21,521 nucleotides of DNA from an uncultured Lachnospiraceae bacterium (GCA_905209865.1 CAJLUP010000021.1:1-21521); one strand, 5' to 3'; shown: positions 1-8,033, numbered from the stretch's first letter. Notes: generated by a model from the letters alone, not told the origin. Numbers and translations are program-made.

Positions 1-261
1 GAAAATGCATTTTTTCTTGTATTTATCGGAGCATTAACAGGGGTTGGAGGCGGAGTGCTGCGTGATATTATGGCAGGGGAGACTCCCTATATATTAGTAA
101 AACATATTTATGCATGCGCGGCGATTGCAGGCGGTATTGTCTGTGTCGCAGGAAGGACTTTGCTTGGAGAAGCCTATGGTACGGTTTTCGGGTTGACAGT
201 AACGGTTCTGCTTCGATTTTTAGCGGCTCATTTTCGGTGGAATCTGATGCGGGTATCTTGA
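1..261 (+). CDS. UPF0126/TRIC-type membrane protein, 3' part (5' end outside window)
   Basis: The frame is open from base 1 to the TGA at 259-261, giving the last 86 residues of a protein that begins outside the window. The visible part contains GALTGVGGGVLRDIMAGE followed by hydrophobic segments. This glycine-rich turn followed by RD is typical of the UPF0126 family (YicG/YadS-like, 'glycine transporter' or trimeric intracellular cation channel-like), small integral membrane proteins usually of about 200 residues with two repeats of three helices. The segment fits the second repeat. Transport substrate is not established from sequence. No terminator is evident between its stop and the promoter at 310. 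The family call is fairly secure; the function is not. Confidence 0.75.
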   Translation, partial: ENAFFLVFIGALTGVGGGVLRDIMAGETPYILVKHIYACAAIAGGIVCVAGRTLLGEAYGTVFGLTVTVLLRFLAAHFRWNLMRVS

Positions 262-309
262 ATTTTCGAGAGTCATATAGAAAGAAATTATAGCAAGAAT
301 GATAAAAAT

Positions 310-338
310 TTGACGTTTTCTGAAAAATGAGGTACAAT
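310..338 (+). promoter_or_regulatory. Sigma-A-type promoter for the DUF6465 gene
   Basis: A TTGACG box (310-315) and a TACAAT box (333-338) are separated by exactly 17 bases. Transcription would start near 345, leaving an untranslated leader of about 95 bases before the ATG at 440. Confidence 0.65.
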
Positions 339-439
339 CCCCTATGAAACTTTTTGATTTGGGTTGAATAAGTGATACTGAATAGAGTAGAGAACAGTAT
401 CGGAAATACTTGGTTGTATTATTTTAGGAGGGAACAAGT

Positions 440-1123
440 ATGGCAGCAAAGAAAACAACTTCGACATCAAGGGCAGCGGCTAAAATAGCAAATGCGATTA
501 AAGCAGAGCCGACAAAAGCGGCAAAAAGCGTAAGCGCAGAACCGGCTAAAACAGCTGTTAAGACAGCAAAGGAAGAAGCGAAAGCAGAAGAAAAAACAGT
601 AGCAAAAGCAGAGACAAAGACTTCTGTAAAGGCAGAAGAAAAAGCGGAAGCGAAAGCTCCTGTAAAAGCAGAGACAAAAGCAGAAGTGAAAGCAGAAGCT
701 CCTGCAAAAGCAGAGCCGGTAAAGACAGAAGCGGCAAAAGCAATCGAGACAAAGAAAGATACAACAAAAAAACTCGAGACGAAAGCTGCAGTTTTAGTAG
801 ATGCACCTAAGACAGAAGAGACGGCTGCGAAAGAGAAGGAAACGGTTAAGAAGACAACAAAAGCTCCTGCAAAAGCAGAGAAGAAAGCGCCTGTGAAAAA
901 GGCGGCAGCTAAGAAGACAGAACCAAAGACGGAAATGTTCCTTCAGTTTGCAGGAAAAGAATATACAGAAAAAGAAATTTTTGATAAAATCAAACATGTT
1001 TGGTCAAAAGTTTTGAAAAATAAAGTCGGTGATATGAAAGATGTGAAAATCTATCTGAAGCCGGAAGAGTTTGCAGCTTATTATGTGATCAACGGAGACA
1101 CAACAGGTAAGATCGACCTGTAA
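440..1123 (+). CDS. DUF6465 family protein with long Lys/Ala/Glu-rich N-terminal region
   Basis: The protein has 227 residues in two very different parts. Residues 1 to about 165 are low complexity, built almost only of K, A, E, T, V and P in short AxxK/KAE-type repeats, with no membrane segment or signal peptide. Residues 166-227 form a compact domain beginning MFLQFAGKEYTEKEIF and ending DTTGKIDL, which I recognise as the DUF6465 domain found in Clostridia. The ATG at 440 follows AGGAGGGAA at 427-435. The Lys/Ala-rich tail resembles histone H1-like or phasin-like bacterial proteins, so nucleic-acid or surface association is possible, but that is inference. It is a single-gene unit, with a promoter at 310-338 and a terminator at 1134-1173. 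Confidence 0.8.
   Translation: MAAKKTTSTSRAAAKIANAIKAEPTKAAKSVSAEPAKTAVKTAKEEAKAEEKTVAKAETKTSVKAEEKAEAKAPVKAETKAEVKAEAPAKAEPVKTEAAKAIETKKDTTKKLETKAAVLVDAPKTEETAAKEKETVKKTTKAPAKAEKKAPVKKAAAKKTEPKTEMFLQFAGKEYTEKEIFDKIKHVWSKVLKNKVGDMKDVKIYLKPEEFAAYYVINGDTTGKIDL
488..925 (+). repeat. Low-complexity coding repeat (KAE/KAP-rich)
   Basis: A purine-rich, imperfectly repeated stretch lies inside the DUF6465 gene. An 18-base unit, GCTCCTGCAAAAGCAGAG, occurs exactly at 698-715 and 863-880 and with one change at 656-673. Numerous shorter AAAGCAGA units lie between them. Such tracts commonly expand or contract between strains. Confidence 0.7.
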
Positions 1124-1133
1124 AAAGCTGATA

Positions 1134-1173
1134 CCCTCTCTGCGTTGGGAATGTCCCGGCAGGGAGGTTTTTT
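1134..1173 (+). terminator. Intrinsic terminator after the DUF6465 gene
   Basis: CCTCTCTGC (1135-1143) pairs with GCAGGGAGG (1159-1167), with one G-U pair. An inner GGGA/TCCC stem (1147-1150 with 1154-1157) extends it, and a run of six T follows at 1168-1173. It starts 10 bases after the stop codon. Confidence 0.85.
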
Positions 1174-1239
1174 GCATTATCGGAATTGTTTTCAGAGAGA
1201 GGTATTTTGTTTCTGTAATGGGAAAAGGAAAGGAATAAT

Positions 1240-1881
1240 ATGGACAAGAAAGAAACGATGAAAGGCGGAGCAGTCATCGGAAGAGCAGAACAGAAAAAAC
1301 GACTTGAACAGCAGATCCGTTTTATAGTCGAAGTGGATAAAGTGAAAAATATTTTCCGGCAGACATATCTTGCAGATGCCAACCGCAAAGAAAATGATGC
1401 AGAACATTCATGGCATCTTGCATTATCGGCGGTTCTTTTAAAAGAGCATATGGATGCTCCCGTGGATCTGATGAAAGTGATCGTTATGGTATTGATCCAC
1501 GATCTTGTGGAGATTGACGCAGGTGATACTTATGCATATGATTCTGAAGGCGCTAAGTCTAAAAGAGAGAGGGAACTCAAAGCGGCAGAGCGTATTTTCG
1601 GTATTCTTCCGAAAGATCAGGGAACGTATTTCAGAAGTCTGTGGGATGAGTTTGAAGACTACAGTACAGATGATGCGAAATTTGCACATTTGCTTGATAA
1701 TTTTCAGCCCCTTTTGCTCAACGATGCATCCGATGGAAAGAGTTGGGCAGAACACGGGGTGGCTAAATCACAAGTTTGCAGGAGAAATGAGAAGATCCCT
1801 GAAACGTCGGACATCATATGGGAAAAAATGCTTGAGATCATGGACAGACATGTGGAGAAAGGAAATTTGTCAAATGTATGA
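1240..1881 (+). CDS. HD-domain phosphohydrolase (YfbR/HDDC2-like)
   Basis: This 213-residue soluble protein carries the HD metal-binding pattern: H56 in the segment ENDAEHSWH, the H87-D88 pair in LIHDLVEIDAGDT, and a distal D153 in HLLDNFQPLLL. This order matches the HD hydrolases related to 5'-deoxynucleotidase YfbR and eukaryotic HDDC2, which remove phosphate from nucleoside monophosphates. The exact substrate cannot be read from the sequence. The start at 1240 is preceded by GGAAAGG; Met7 is a weaker alternative. The 3' end overlaps the SIR2 gene by eight bases, so the two are probably co-translated. I found no convincing promoter in the 66 bases between the preceding terminator and the start. 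Confidence 0.82.
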   Translation: MDKKETMKGGAVIGRAEQKKRLEQQIRFIVEVDKVKNIFRQTYLADANRKENDAEHSWHLALSAVLLKEHMDAPVDLMKVIVMVLIHDLVEIDAGDTYAYDSEGAKSKRERELKAAERIFGILPKDQGTYFRSLWDEFEDYSTDDAKFAHLLDNFQPLLLNDASDGKSWAEHGVAKSQVCRRNEKIPETSDIIWEKMLEIMDRHVEKGNLSNV

Positions 1882-2599
1882 GAAAGAAATAGAACAACTG
1901 CAAAAGATGATCGATCAAAGCAGCAGGATTGTGTTTTTTGGAGGCGCGGGTGTCTCAACGGAAAGCGGGATACCGGATTTTCGAAGTGCAGACGGAATTT
2001 ACAGTCAGAAGGGGAGGTTTTCACCGGAGCAGATCGTAAGTCATACGTTTTTTATGCGCCATACGAAAGATTTTTATGAGTTTTATAAAGAGAAAATGAT
2101 GATCCTTGACGCAAAGCCAAATGCGGCGCATTTGAAATTGGCAGAAATGGAAAATGCAGGAAAACTTACGGCAGTTGTCACGCAGAATATAGACGGACTG
2201 CATCAGGCAGCAGGAAGCAGACGGGTGTATGAACTGCATGGAAGTATCCACAGAAACTATTGTATGAACTGTGGGAAATTCTATGACGCCGCATATGTTA
2301 AAAACAGCGAAGGCATTCCGAAGTGTTCCTGCGGAGGTGTTGTAAAACCGGATGTTGTTCTGTATGAAGAAGGATTAGATCCGCAGACGATTCAGGATGC
2401 TGTGGAAGCGATCGCATCTGCGGATATGCTTCTCATTGGAGGAACTTCACTTGTCGTGTATCCGGCAGCCGGGTTTATTGATTATTTCAGAGGAAAACAT
2501 CTTGCTGTTATTAATAAGTCAGAGACAGCAAAAAATATCCGATCAGAACTGATGATTTCAGCTCCGATCGGAGAAATATTAAGCCGGATAACCGTGTGA
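1874..2599 (+). CDS. SIR2 family NAD-dependent protein deacylase
   Basis: A sirtuin of 241 residues. It removes acyl groups from lysines while consuming NAD, releasing nicotinamide and O-acyl-ADP-ribose. The NAD-binding signature GAGVSTESGIPDFRS is at residues 24-38, TQNIDGLH at 103-110 and the catalytic HG at H122. A zinc-binding set follows, C130-x2-C133 and C151-x-C153. Length and order are those of a complete bacterial sirtuin. The frame stays open far upstream, inside the HD gene. The ATG at 1874 is chosen because GGAGAAAGGAA (1854-1864) lies at the right distance and the protein then begins as its family does; an in-frame ATG at 1850 is possible. It overlaps the HD gene by eight bases, and its stop directly abuts the stop of the convergent methyltransferase. 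Confidence 0.9.
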   Translation: MYEKEIEQLQKMIDQSSRIVFFGGAGVSTESGIPDFRSADGIYSQKGRFSPEQIVSHTFFMRHTKDFYEFYKEKMMILDAKPNAAHLKLAEMENAGKLTAVVTQNIDGLHQAAGSRRVYELHGSIHRNYCMNCGKFYDAAYVKNSEGIPKCSCGGVVKPDVVLYEEGLDPQTIQDAVEAIASADMLLIGGTSLVVYPAAGFIDYFRGKHLAVINKSETAKNIRSELMISAPIGEILSRITV

Positions 2600-3460
2600 T
2601 CAGTCAGCCTGCCAGCGGCCGGAAGCGCCGCAGGGCAGGACAAGTCCGGATTCCGTTACAGGAAGTCCGATCTCTTGAGAGTCAACATGGCCGTTCCAAG
2701 GTTTTAATTCCGTTGCGATCATGTAGGTAAGAACGGCAGGGGCAAGTCCTGTTGTGTAAGAATTAACGAGGAAAAACAGGGCGTCTTTGGACAGGATCTT
2801 TGTGCAAAGCTTAATAAGCGGATGGATCATGTCTTCGATCTTCCATATCTCCCCTTTCGGACCGCGTCCATAAGACGGCGGATCCATGATGATTGCATCG
2901 TAAGTATTGCCCCGGCGGATTTCACGTTCGACAAATTTTACACAATCGTCTACAAGCCAGCGGATCGGCGCATCTTTTAAACCCGAAGAAACGGCATTTT
3001 CCTTCGCCCAGCCGACCATGCCTTTTGAGGCGTCTACATGGGTGACTTGTGCGCCTGCCGCAGCCGCCGCAAGAGTTGCGCCTCCAGTGTAGGCGAACAG
3101 ATTCAGAACTTTTACCGGACGTCCGGCATTTCGGATCTTTTCCGAAAACCAATCCCAGTTTGTCGCCTGCTCTGGGAAAAGTCCGGTATGTTTGAAACTA
3201 AATGGCTTCAAATTAAATGTAAGAGAGCCGTAATGGATCTGCCACTGCTGAGGCAGGCTGAAGAACTCCCATTCTCCGCCGCCTTTTTTGCTGCGGTGGT
3301 AATGACCGTTCATATGTTTCCATCCTTTATGCGCCTTCTTTGTGTCCCAAATGACCTGCGGGTCAGGCCGTACGAGAAGGTATTCTCCCCAACGTTCTAA
3401 CTTCTCTCCGTTAGAACAATCTATGACTTCATAATCTTTCCAGTTATCTGCAATCCACAT
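2600..3460 (-). CDS. Class I SAM-dependent methyltransferase (RlmI/COG1092-like, probable rRNA)
   Basis: A 286-residue cytoplasmic enzyme. The SAM-binding strand-loop KVLNLFAYTGGATLAA is at about residues 117-132, the acidic residue after strand 2 is in HVDASKG (D143), and the catalytic-loop motif DPPSYGRG is at 193-200. These are hallmarks of the COG1092 family, whose studied members methylate cytosine C5 or guanine in rRNA. It lacks the N-terminal PUA domain of E. coli RlmI, as many Clostridial members do; the base modified is unknown. AGAGGA lies just upstream of the ATG. The gene is monocistronic on the minus strand and converges on the sirtuin gene with zero spacing. Confidence 0.85.
   Translation of the reverse strand: MWIADNWKDYEVIDCSNGEKLERWGEYLLVRPDPQVIWDTKKAHKGWKHMNGHYHRSKKGGGEWEFFSLPQQWQIHYGSLTFNLKPFSFKHTGLFPEQATNWDWFSEKIRNAGRPVKVLNLFAYTGGATLAAAAAGAQVTHVDASKGMVGWAKENAVSSGLKDAPIRWLVDDCVKFVEREIRRGNTYDAIIMDPPSYGRGPKGEIWKIEDMIHPLIKLCTKILSKDALFFLVNSYTTGLAPAVLTYMIATELKPWNGHVDSQEIGLPVTESGLVLPCGASGRWQAD
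2608..2639. other. GC-rich inverted repeat at the junction of two convergent genes
   Basis: CCTGCC (2608-2613) pairs with GGCAGG (2634-2639) and GCGGC (2615-2619) pairs with GCCGC (2627-2631) around a 7-base loop. It lies within the last codons of the methyltransferase and eight bases past the sirtuin stop. There is no T-run on either side, so it is not a standard terminator, but it is the only stable structure where the two transcripts meet. Confidence 0.45.
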
Positions 3461-3579
3461 AATAAAATCCTCTTTCTCTTTGTACTGTGTGCGAAATATA
3501 GTTACAGTTTACCACAAGCGTGTGCGTCAGGAAAGCACAAAACCATCTAAATTTTGTCAATGAAATAGAAATAGATCCA

Positions 3580-3588
3580 TGATACAAT
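3580..3588 (+). promoter_or_regulatory. Possible extended -10 promoter for yedF
   Basis: TGA-TACAAT (TG at 3580-3581, -10 box at 3583-3588) lies 40 bases upstream of the yedF start. No good -35 box stands at 16-18 bases; the nearest TTGTCA (3554-3559) is 23 bases away. The call rests on the extended -10 alone. Confidence 0.35.
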
Positions 3589-3627
3589 ATAGAATAAGAA
3601 ATTAAATTTTTAGGGAGATGATTTAAA

Positions 3628-4359
3628 ATGAAAATTACAGTAGATGCAATGAGGGATCACTGCCCGATTCCTGTAGTGAAAACAAAGAAAGCGCTTGGAG
3701 AATTAAACGGACCGGGACAGATCGAAGTGCTTGTCGATAATGAGACTGCAATGAAAAATGTGATGAAAATGGCAAAAAGCAGCGGCGCTTCGGCAGAAGC
3801 AAAGCAGATCAGCGAGCAGGAATACAAAGTTATGATTACGGTAGAAGAGAAGAATGTCGGCGGAAAAGGCCAGACCCAGACGGACGGCGAGATAAAAGCA
3901 GCAGGTGAAGGGGATCAAAATCCGGTGGCTGACAAGGATGAAATGGCAGCAGAAAATGGAAAAAACAGCGGATCTCAGGGAAGAAACCAGGCGCAGTCGG
4001 CATCTGTGGGATGTGCGACATGTATCGGAACGGTTGTTGCGGTTTCTTCTGACAAAATGGGAAGCGGAAATGATGAGCTGGGCGCAGTTTTAATGAAGAG
4101 TTTCTTTTTTGCAGAGACGCAGCTTGATACGCTTCCGGATAAAATTCTCTTTTATAACGGAGGAGCAAAACTTACGGTGGAAGGATCAGATTGCTTAGAA
4201 GATATTAAACTTTTGGAAAAAGAAGGAGTGGAAATACTGACATGCGGCACATGTCTTGATTTTTACGGATTAAAGGAGAAATTGGCAGTCGGAACTGTAA
4301 CAAATATGTATACGATTGCAGAGATTTTTCAAAACGCAGTCAGCATCGTTTCTCCGTAA
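3628..4359 (+). CDS. yedF: YedF: TusA-like plus DsrE-like selenium metabolism protein
   Basis: The protein has 243 residues. The N-terminal TusA/SirA-like domain (1 to about 75) has the CPIP motif with Cys12, the position that carries persulfide in TusA. A hydrophilic linker of about 50 residues (roughly 76-126) follows. The C-terminal DsrE-like domain contains SSDKMGSGNDELGAVLMKSF, FYNGGAKL and LTCGTCLDFYGL. YedF is a marker of selenium-using genomes, and a role in selenium handling or delivery is inferred from conserved context. This member has two CxxC pairs, C129/C132 before the DsrE-like domain and C206/C209 inside it, and is longer than the roughly 200 residues I expect. GGGAGATGA lies before the ATG. 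selD and its partners follow only after a 3.7-kb interruption by the GH123 gene. Confidence 0.88.
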   Translation: MKITVDAMRDHCPIPVVKTKKALGELNGPGQIEVLVDNETAMKNVMKMAKSSGASAEAKQISEQEYKVMITVEEKNVGGKGQTQTDGEIKAAGEGDQNPVADKDEMAAENGKNSGSQGRNQAQSASVGCATCIGTVVAVSSDKMGSGNDELGAVLMKSFFFAETQLDTLPDKILFYNGGAKLTVEGSDCLEDIKLLEKEGVEILTCGTCLDFYGLKEKLAVGTVTNMYTIAEIFQNAVSIVSP

Positions 4360-4447
4360 TGCCAGCAGACAGATACAAGGAAAAATGATTCGATATATGT
4401 GTGAAGAGAGCAAAGTCAAAAAGCATAATCGGATGGATAAAAGTGCA

Positions 4448-4476
4448 TAGACAGCGTTGTAAGAATTCGATAGAAT
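4448..4476 (+). promoter_or_regulatory. Promoter for the GH123 surface enzyme
   Basis: TAGACA (4448-4453) and TAGAAT (4471-4476) are separated by 17 bases, each one base from consensus. Transcription would begin near 4483, giving a leader of about 110 bases. The remainder of the 236-base gap between yedF and the GH123 start holds no other clear element and no intrinsic terminator. Confidence 0.5.
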
Positions 4477-4595
4477 ATAAAATGATCCGATGGAAGACAG
4501 CATATTTTGTCCCGGAATGCAGTCTTTTTGATTCGGGTGAGTATATATGGGGAAAAGAAAAACAAAAACAGACATCCACATATGAGGAGGAGAAA

Positions 4596-7500
4596 ATGGA
4601 ACAGATGAAAAAGACAAAAAAACTGGTAATGTCATTGCTGCTCGTTTTTTGCAGTGTCGTTACTTTGATCTCTCCGTTTGTTGTGAATGCGGCAGCAGAT
4701 GATTTTGAGATCATCGACGACACAGACGCACGCTTTGTATATTCAAGCGGCAATGCAAACAACGGCGGCTGGGAATCTTCAGGATCAGGCGACGCTTCGG
4801 TTACAGAACACTGGAGCAACACAGAAGGAGCTACATTAGACATTACATTTAACGGAACAAAACTGGAGCTTTATGGTAAAAAAGCGGCGAATCACGCGAT
4901 GTTCAGTGTGAGCATTGACGGAGGCGAGGCTGTAGAGTGCGACTCTTATGCTGCAGCAACAGAATCGGAGGCAAAATTATTTGAAAGTGAAACGCTTGCT
5001 GCCGGAGATCATACAGCACATATTACAGTATTAGGAAAAAGAAATGAAGCTTCTACAGGGACAGGAAGCGTTTATGGCGTACAGTTTGTTTATGCAAAAG
5101 CATTTGAGGCAGAAGTTGTTGAGCCGGAATTTCCGGGATATACAGAGGTTGACGACGCTGTTTTTACAACAAATCATGAGCCGTTCAAGATCCAGTACGA
5201 ACCGCAGGGAGCATGGACGGCAGGAAGCGGAAACGGTGATTTGTTCTATAACGGGACAGAGCATTACAGCGCAAAAGGCGTTGATGTATCTTATGAGATG
5301 ATTTTTACAGGAACAGGCGTAGAGATTTACGCCAGTAAGAATACCGTTCATATGAACTGCGATGTTTATATCGATGATATGAAGGCTGGTGAACTTGCTG
5401 CATTGAATAACGGTGCGGTGCACAAGCAGAAATTGTTTGAGAAAAAAGATCTTGAAAATACAGAGCATACGCTTCGTGTTGTTCCGAAAGAGGGAGAAAG
5501 TATTGATGGAAAAGTGATACAGCTTGATAAGATCGTTGTTTTCCACGATGAGATCACTGTGCCGGATTCTATCGTATTGAATCAGACAGAGCTGACAATG
5601 ACACCGGGGGCTACAGCAGAGCTTACGGCGTCTGTAACTCCGTGGAACGCAAATGCGAAGCTTGTATGGACAAGCAGCGATAGCAGCGTTGTAGAAGTGA
5701 ATAACGGCAGGCTGACTGCGAAAGATGTAGAGGCGAAAAAGACGGTTACGATCACAGCAGCAAGCGCAGAAGACGACAGCGTTTTGGCAGAAGCTAAGAT
5801 TACAGTCGATCCGGCGCTGGCATTTATGAACGCATATATAGGAAATGAAAAGCTTTTGGAGACAGAGATTGATTATGACAAGCTGAAAGCAGGAAGTGGA
5901 AGCGTTTATAACGGAACAGCCTGGCTTAATGATGAACTGAATTCTAAAATTGTCGTAACGACAGAAAAAGACGTTCATAATGTTCAGGTTACAGCAAGCG
6001 ATTTCAAGAATGAAAAGGGACAGGTTTTATCAAAAGACAATATTGATATTAAATGGCTCAAAGAAGTTGCGGCGAAAGAAGGACGTAACGCGCAGGGACA
6101 GACAAAAAATTATCCGGATGTGATCTACAAAGGCGGTAAAAAAGATATCGATGCACAAGACGTACAGTTCGCATGGGTAAATATTGCCGTTCCGAAAGAT
6201 ACAGCGGCAGGAGATTATACAGGTACGATTACAGTTTCAGCAGACGAATTAGATAAGCCCTTCGAGCTTAAGTACAACATCGAAGTGCTGAACCTTGTAC
6301 AGCCGGCACCTGAGGCAACAGAACTTCAAGTATGGCAGCATCCGTTTTCAGTTGCAAACTATTACTTAGGTTTAGGTGAAAAACCGTCCGGCGGCATCAC
6401 AAATGAAGTGCGGGAAGCGTTTTATTTTACAGAAAAACACTTTAATTTGATGAGAGACTCGATCAAAGATTATGTTTCGATCGGAGGGCATGACGCAGTT
6501 GCCAATATCGTAGAAGAGGCATGGAACCATCAGTCATATTATAACGATCTTTCAATGGTAAAATGGACGAAGAAAACAGACGGAACATGGGAATTTGATT
6601 ATGAATGGTATGACGCGTGGATCAACTTCATGATCGAGTGCGGAGTTTTAGATCCGGCAAACGGAATCGGACAGATTAAGTGCTACAGTATCGTTCCGTG
6701 GAACAATCAGATTGCTTACTACGATGAAGCTCAGGATAAAGTGGTAAAAGAATCACATAATCCGGGAACTGCTGCGTGGAAAGCAATGTGGGAACCGTTC
6801 TTAAGGGATTTTATGAAACATTCCAAAGAAATGGGATGGTTTGAGATTACTTATATTTCAATGGACGAAAGAGGACTCGACCAGCTTGAACCGGCTGTTG
6901 AGATGATTGAATCAGTAAAAGATGAAGAAGGAAATCACTTTAAGATTTCTTCGGCGTTGAATTATGCCGCACCGGAATATTATGAGTTCACAGACCGCAT
7001 TGATGATATTTCGATCAACTTGGGAAATACAGGAAACGTCCAGCAGATGAACGATCTGTCAGATCACCGCAGAGAACTAGGTCTGACGACAACGATGTAC
7101 ACATGTACGGGAGATTATCCGAGTAACTTTATGATCAGCGATCCGGGAGATAACTACTGGGATATCTGGTACACGATGACATTAGGAACAGACGGCTATA
7201 TGCGCTGGGCATGGGATAACTATGTATACGATATGCAAGGTGATGCAACGTACCGTTACTGGGAGCCGGGCGACGGATGGTTTATTTATCCGATAGAAAG
7301 AGAAGCGGTAGGAGAGGACTTCAACGCTTCCTTCTACAGCACACCGCGTTATGAACTGTTTAAACAGGGAATCCGTGACGTAGCAAAGGCAAAATATCTG
7401 TTGAACAGCGAGAACGCAACAGCAGAAGAAAAAACAAATTTGACAGATGTTGTAGAGCATTTGGCAAAACCGCAGAAGGGGACATATCAAGGTTCTGCAG

Positions 7501-8000
7501 TAGCAGCAACTGAAAAAGACCGTATGCTCGTTCACTCCGAGACAGACCGCGCTTTAGATGCGACAAACGCGCTGGCAAGAAAAGTTGCTAAGCGTGAGAA
7601 CCCGGAGCCGGAAAAAGCAGATAAAACAGAACTCAACGCAGCGATTAAAGAGGCAGAAGCTTTGAAGAAAGAGGATTACACAGCAGAGAGCTGGAATGCA
7701 TTTGAGGCGGCATTGGATGCGGCAAAAGAAACAGCAGCTGATGAAAATGCAACTCAGACAGAAGTAAATAACGCATTAAACGCACTGAATGCAGCAGCTG
7801 ATAAACTTGTGAAGGATGCAGCTCCTAATCCTAATCCGCAGCCGGAGCAGCCGGTTCAGCCGCAGCCGGAGCAGCCAAGATCGGATAAGACGACTCCTCA
7901 GACAGGAGATCAGACAACCGCAGCGCTGCTGCTCGTATGCGCAGTCCTTTCGGGAGCAGGCATGTTTCTTGTATATCGGAAACGGAGCATAGGCTGTTAA
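4596..8000 (+). CDS. Cell-wall-anchored GH123-family (DUF4091) glycosidase, putative beta-N-acetylgalactosaminidase
   Basis: A secreted, surface-anchored protein of 1134 residues. In order: signal peptide (about 1-32, ending VVNA); two beta-rich, probably carbohydrate-binding modules (about 35-165 and 175-315); a bacterial Ig-like group 2 domain (323-406, with TPGATAELTASVTP); a GH123-type N-terminal beta domain (about 408-575); a catalytic domain formerly called DUF4091 (about 580-970); a FIVAR helical repeat (about 1006-1072); a P/Q/N-rich wall spacer; a sorting signal PQTGD (1101-1105); a hydrophobic helix and a basic tail. Family members use an Asp-Glu pair for substrate-assisted cleavage, and YISMDERG places D757-E758 there. 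Likely substrates are host glycans or glycosphingolipids with beta-GalNAc; this is inference. ATG 4596 follows GAGGAGGAG; the open frame upstream is non-coding. Confidence 0.85.
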   Translation: MEQMKKTKKLVMSLLLVFCSVVTLISPFVVNAAADDFEIIDDTDARFVYSSGNANNGGWESSGSGDASVTEHWSNTEGATLDITFNGTKLELYGKKAANHAMFSVSIDGGEAVECDSYAAATESEAKLFESETLAAGDHTAHITVLGKRNEASTGTGSVYGVQFVYAKAFEAEVVEPEFPGYTEVDDAVFTTNHEPFKIQYEPQGAWTAGSGNGDLFYNGTEHYSAKGVDVSYEMIFTGTGVEIYASKNTVHMNCDVYIDDMKAGELAALNNGAVHKQKLFEKKDLENTEHTLRVVPKEGESIDGKVIQLDKIVVFHDEITVPDSIVLNQTELTMTPGATAELTASVTPWNANAKLVWTSSDSSVVEVNNGRLTAKDVEAKKTVTITAASAEDDSVLAEAKITVDPALAFMNAYIGNEKLLETEIDYDKLKAGSGSVYNGTAWLNDELNSKIVVTTEKDVHNVQVTASDFKNEKGQVLSKDNIDIKWLKEVAAKEGRNAQGQTKNYPDVIYKGGKKDIDAQDVQFAWVNIAVPKDTAAGDYTGTITVSADELDKPFELKYNIEVLNLVQPAPEATELQVWQHPFSVANYYLGLGEKPSGGITNEVREAFYFTEKHFNLMRDSIKDYVSIGGHDAVANIVEEAWNHQSYYNDLSMVKWTKKTDGTWEFDYEWYDAWINFMIECGVLDPANGIGQIKCYSIVPWNNQIAYYDEAQDKVVKESHNPGTAAWKAMWEPFLRDFMKHSKEMGWFEITYISMDERGLDQLEPAVEMIESVKDEEGNHFKISSALNYAAPEYYEFTDRIDDISINLGNTGNVQQMNDLSDHRRELGLTTTMYTCTGDYPSNFMISDPGDNYWDIWYTMTLGTDGYMRWAWDNYVYDMQGDATYRYWEPGDGWFIYPIEREAVGEDFNASFYSTPRYELFKQGIRDVAKAKYLLNSENATAEEKTNLTDVVEHLAKPQKGTYQGSAVAATEKDRMLVHSETDRALDATNALARKVAKRENPEPEKADKTELNAAIKEAEALKKEDYTAESWNAFEAALDAAKETAADENATQTEVNNALNALNAAADKLVKDAAPNPNPQPEQPVQPQPEQPRSDKTTPQTGDQTTAALLLVCAVLSGAGMFLVYRKRSIGC

Positions 8001-8020
8001 AAGAATCGAAGATTCCTGTT

Positions 8021-8033
8021 TATTGTAACAATA
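8021..8033. promoter_or_regulatory. Perfect 13-base palindrome upstream of selD
   Basis: TATTGT-A-ACAATA is perfectly symmetric around base 8027, 58 bases before the selD start. It could be an operator half-turn site, but it is short and AT-rich and no clear promoter accompanies it. Confidence 0.25.

Noticed and set aside
575..910. Repeats in the DUF6465 gene as a possible CRISPR-like array
   Set aside because: Units are short, irregular, in frame and explained by Lys/Ala-rich coding; there are no equal spacers.
1505..1873. Upstream open extension of the sirtuin frame (would give 364 residues)
   Set aside because: It runs through the HD gene in another frame, has no family similarity, and a good ribosome site fits ATG 1874.
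4401..4595. Upstream open extension of the GH123 frame
   Set aside because: It would bury the signal peptide 65 residues inside the protein and lacks a ribosome site; GAGGAGGAG precedes ATG 4596, and the stretch contains the predicted promoter.
5031..5978. 315-residue open frame on the minus strand inside the GH123 gene
   Set aside because: It is antisense to a well-supported gene, rich in Cys and Arg as expected from the complement of its codons, and matches no family.
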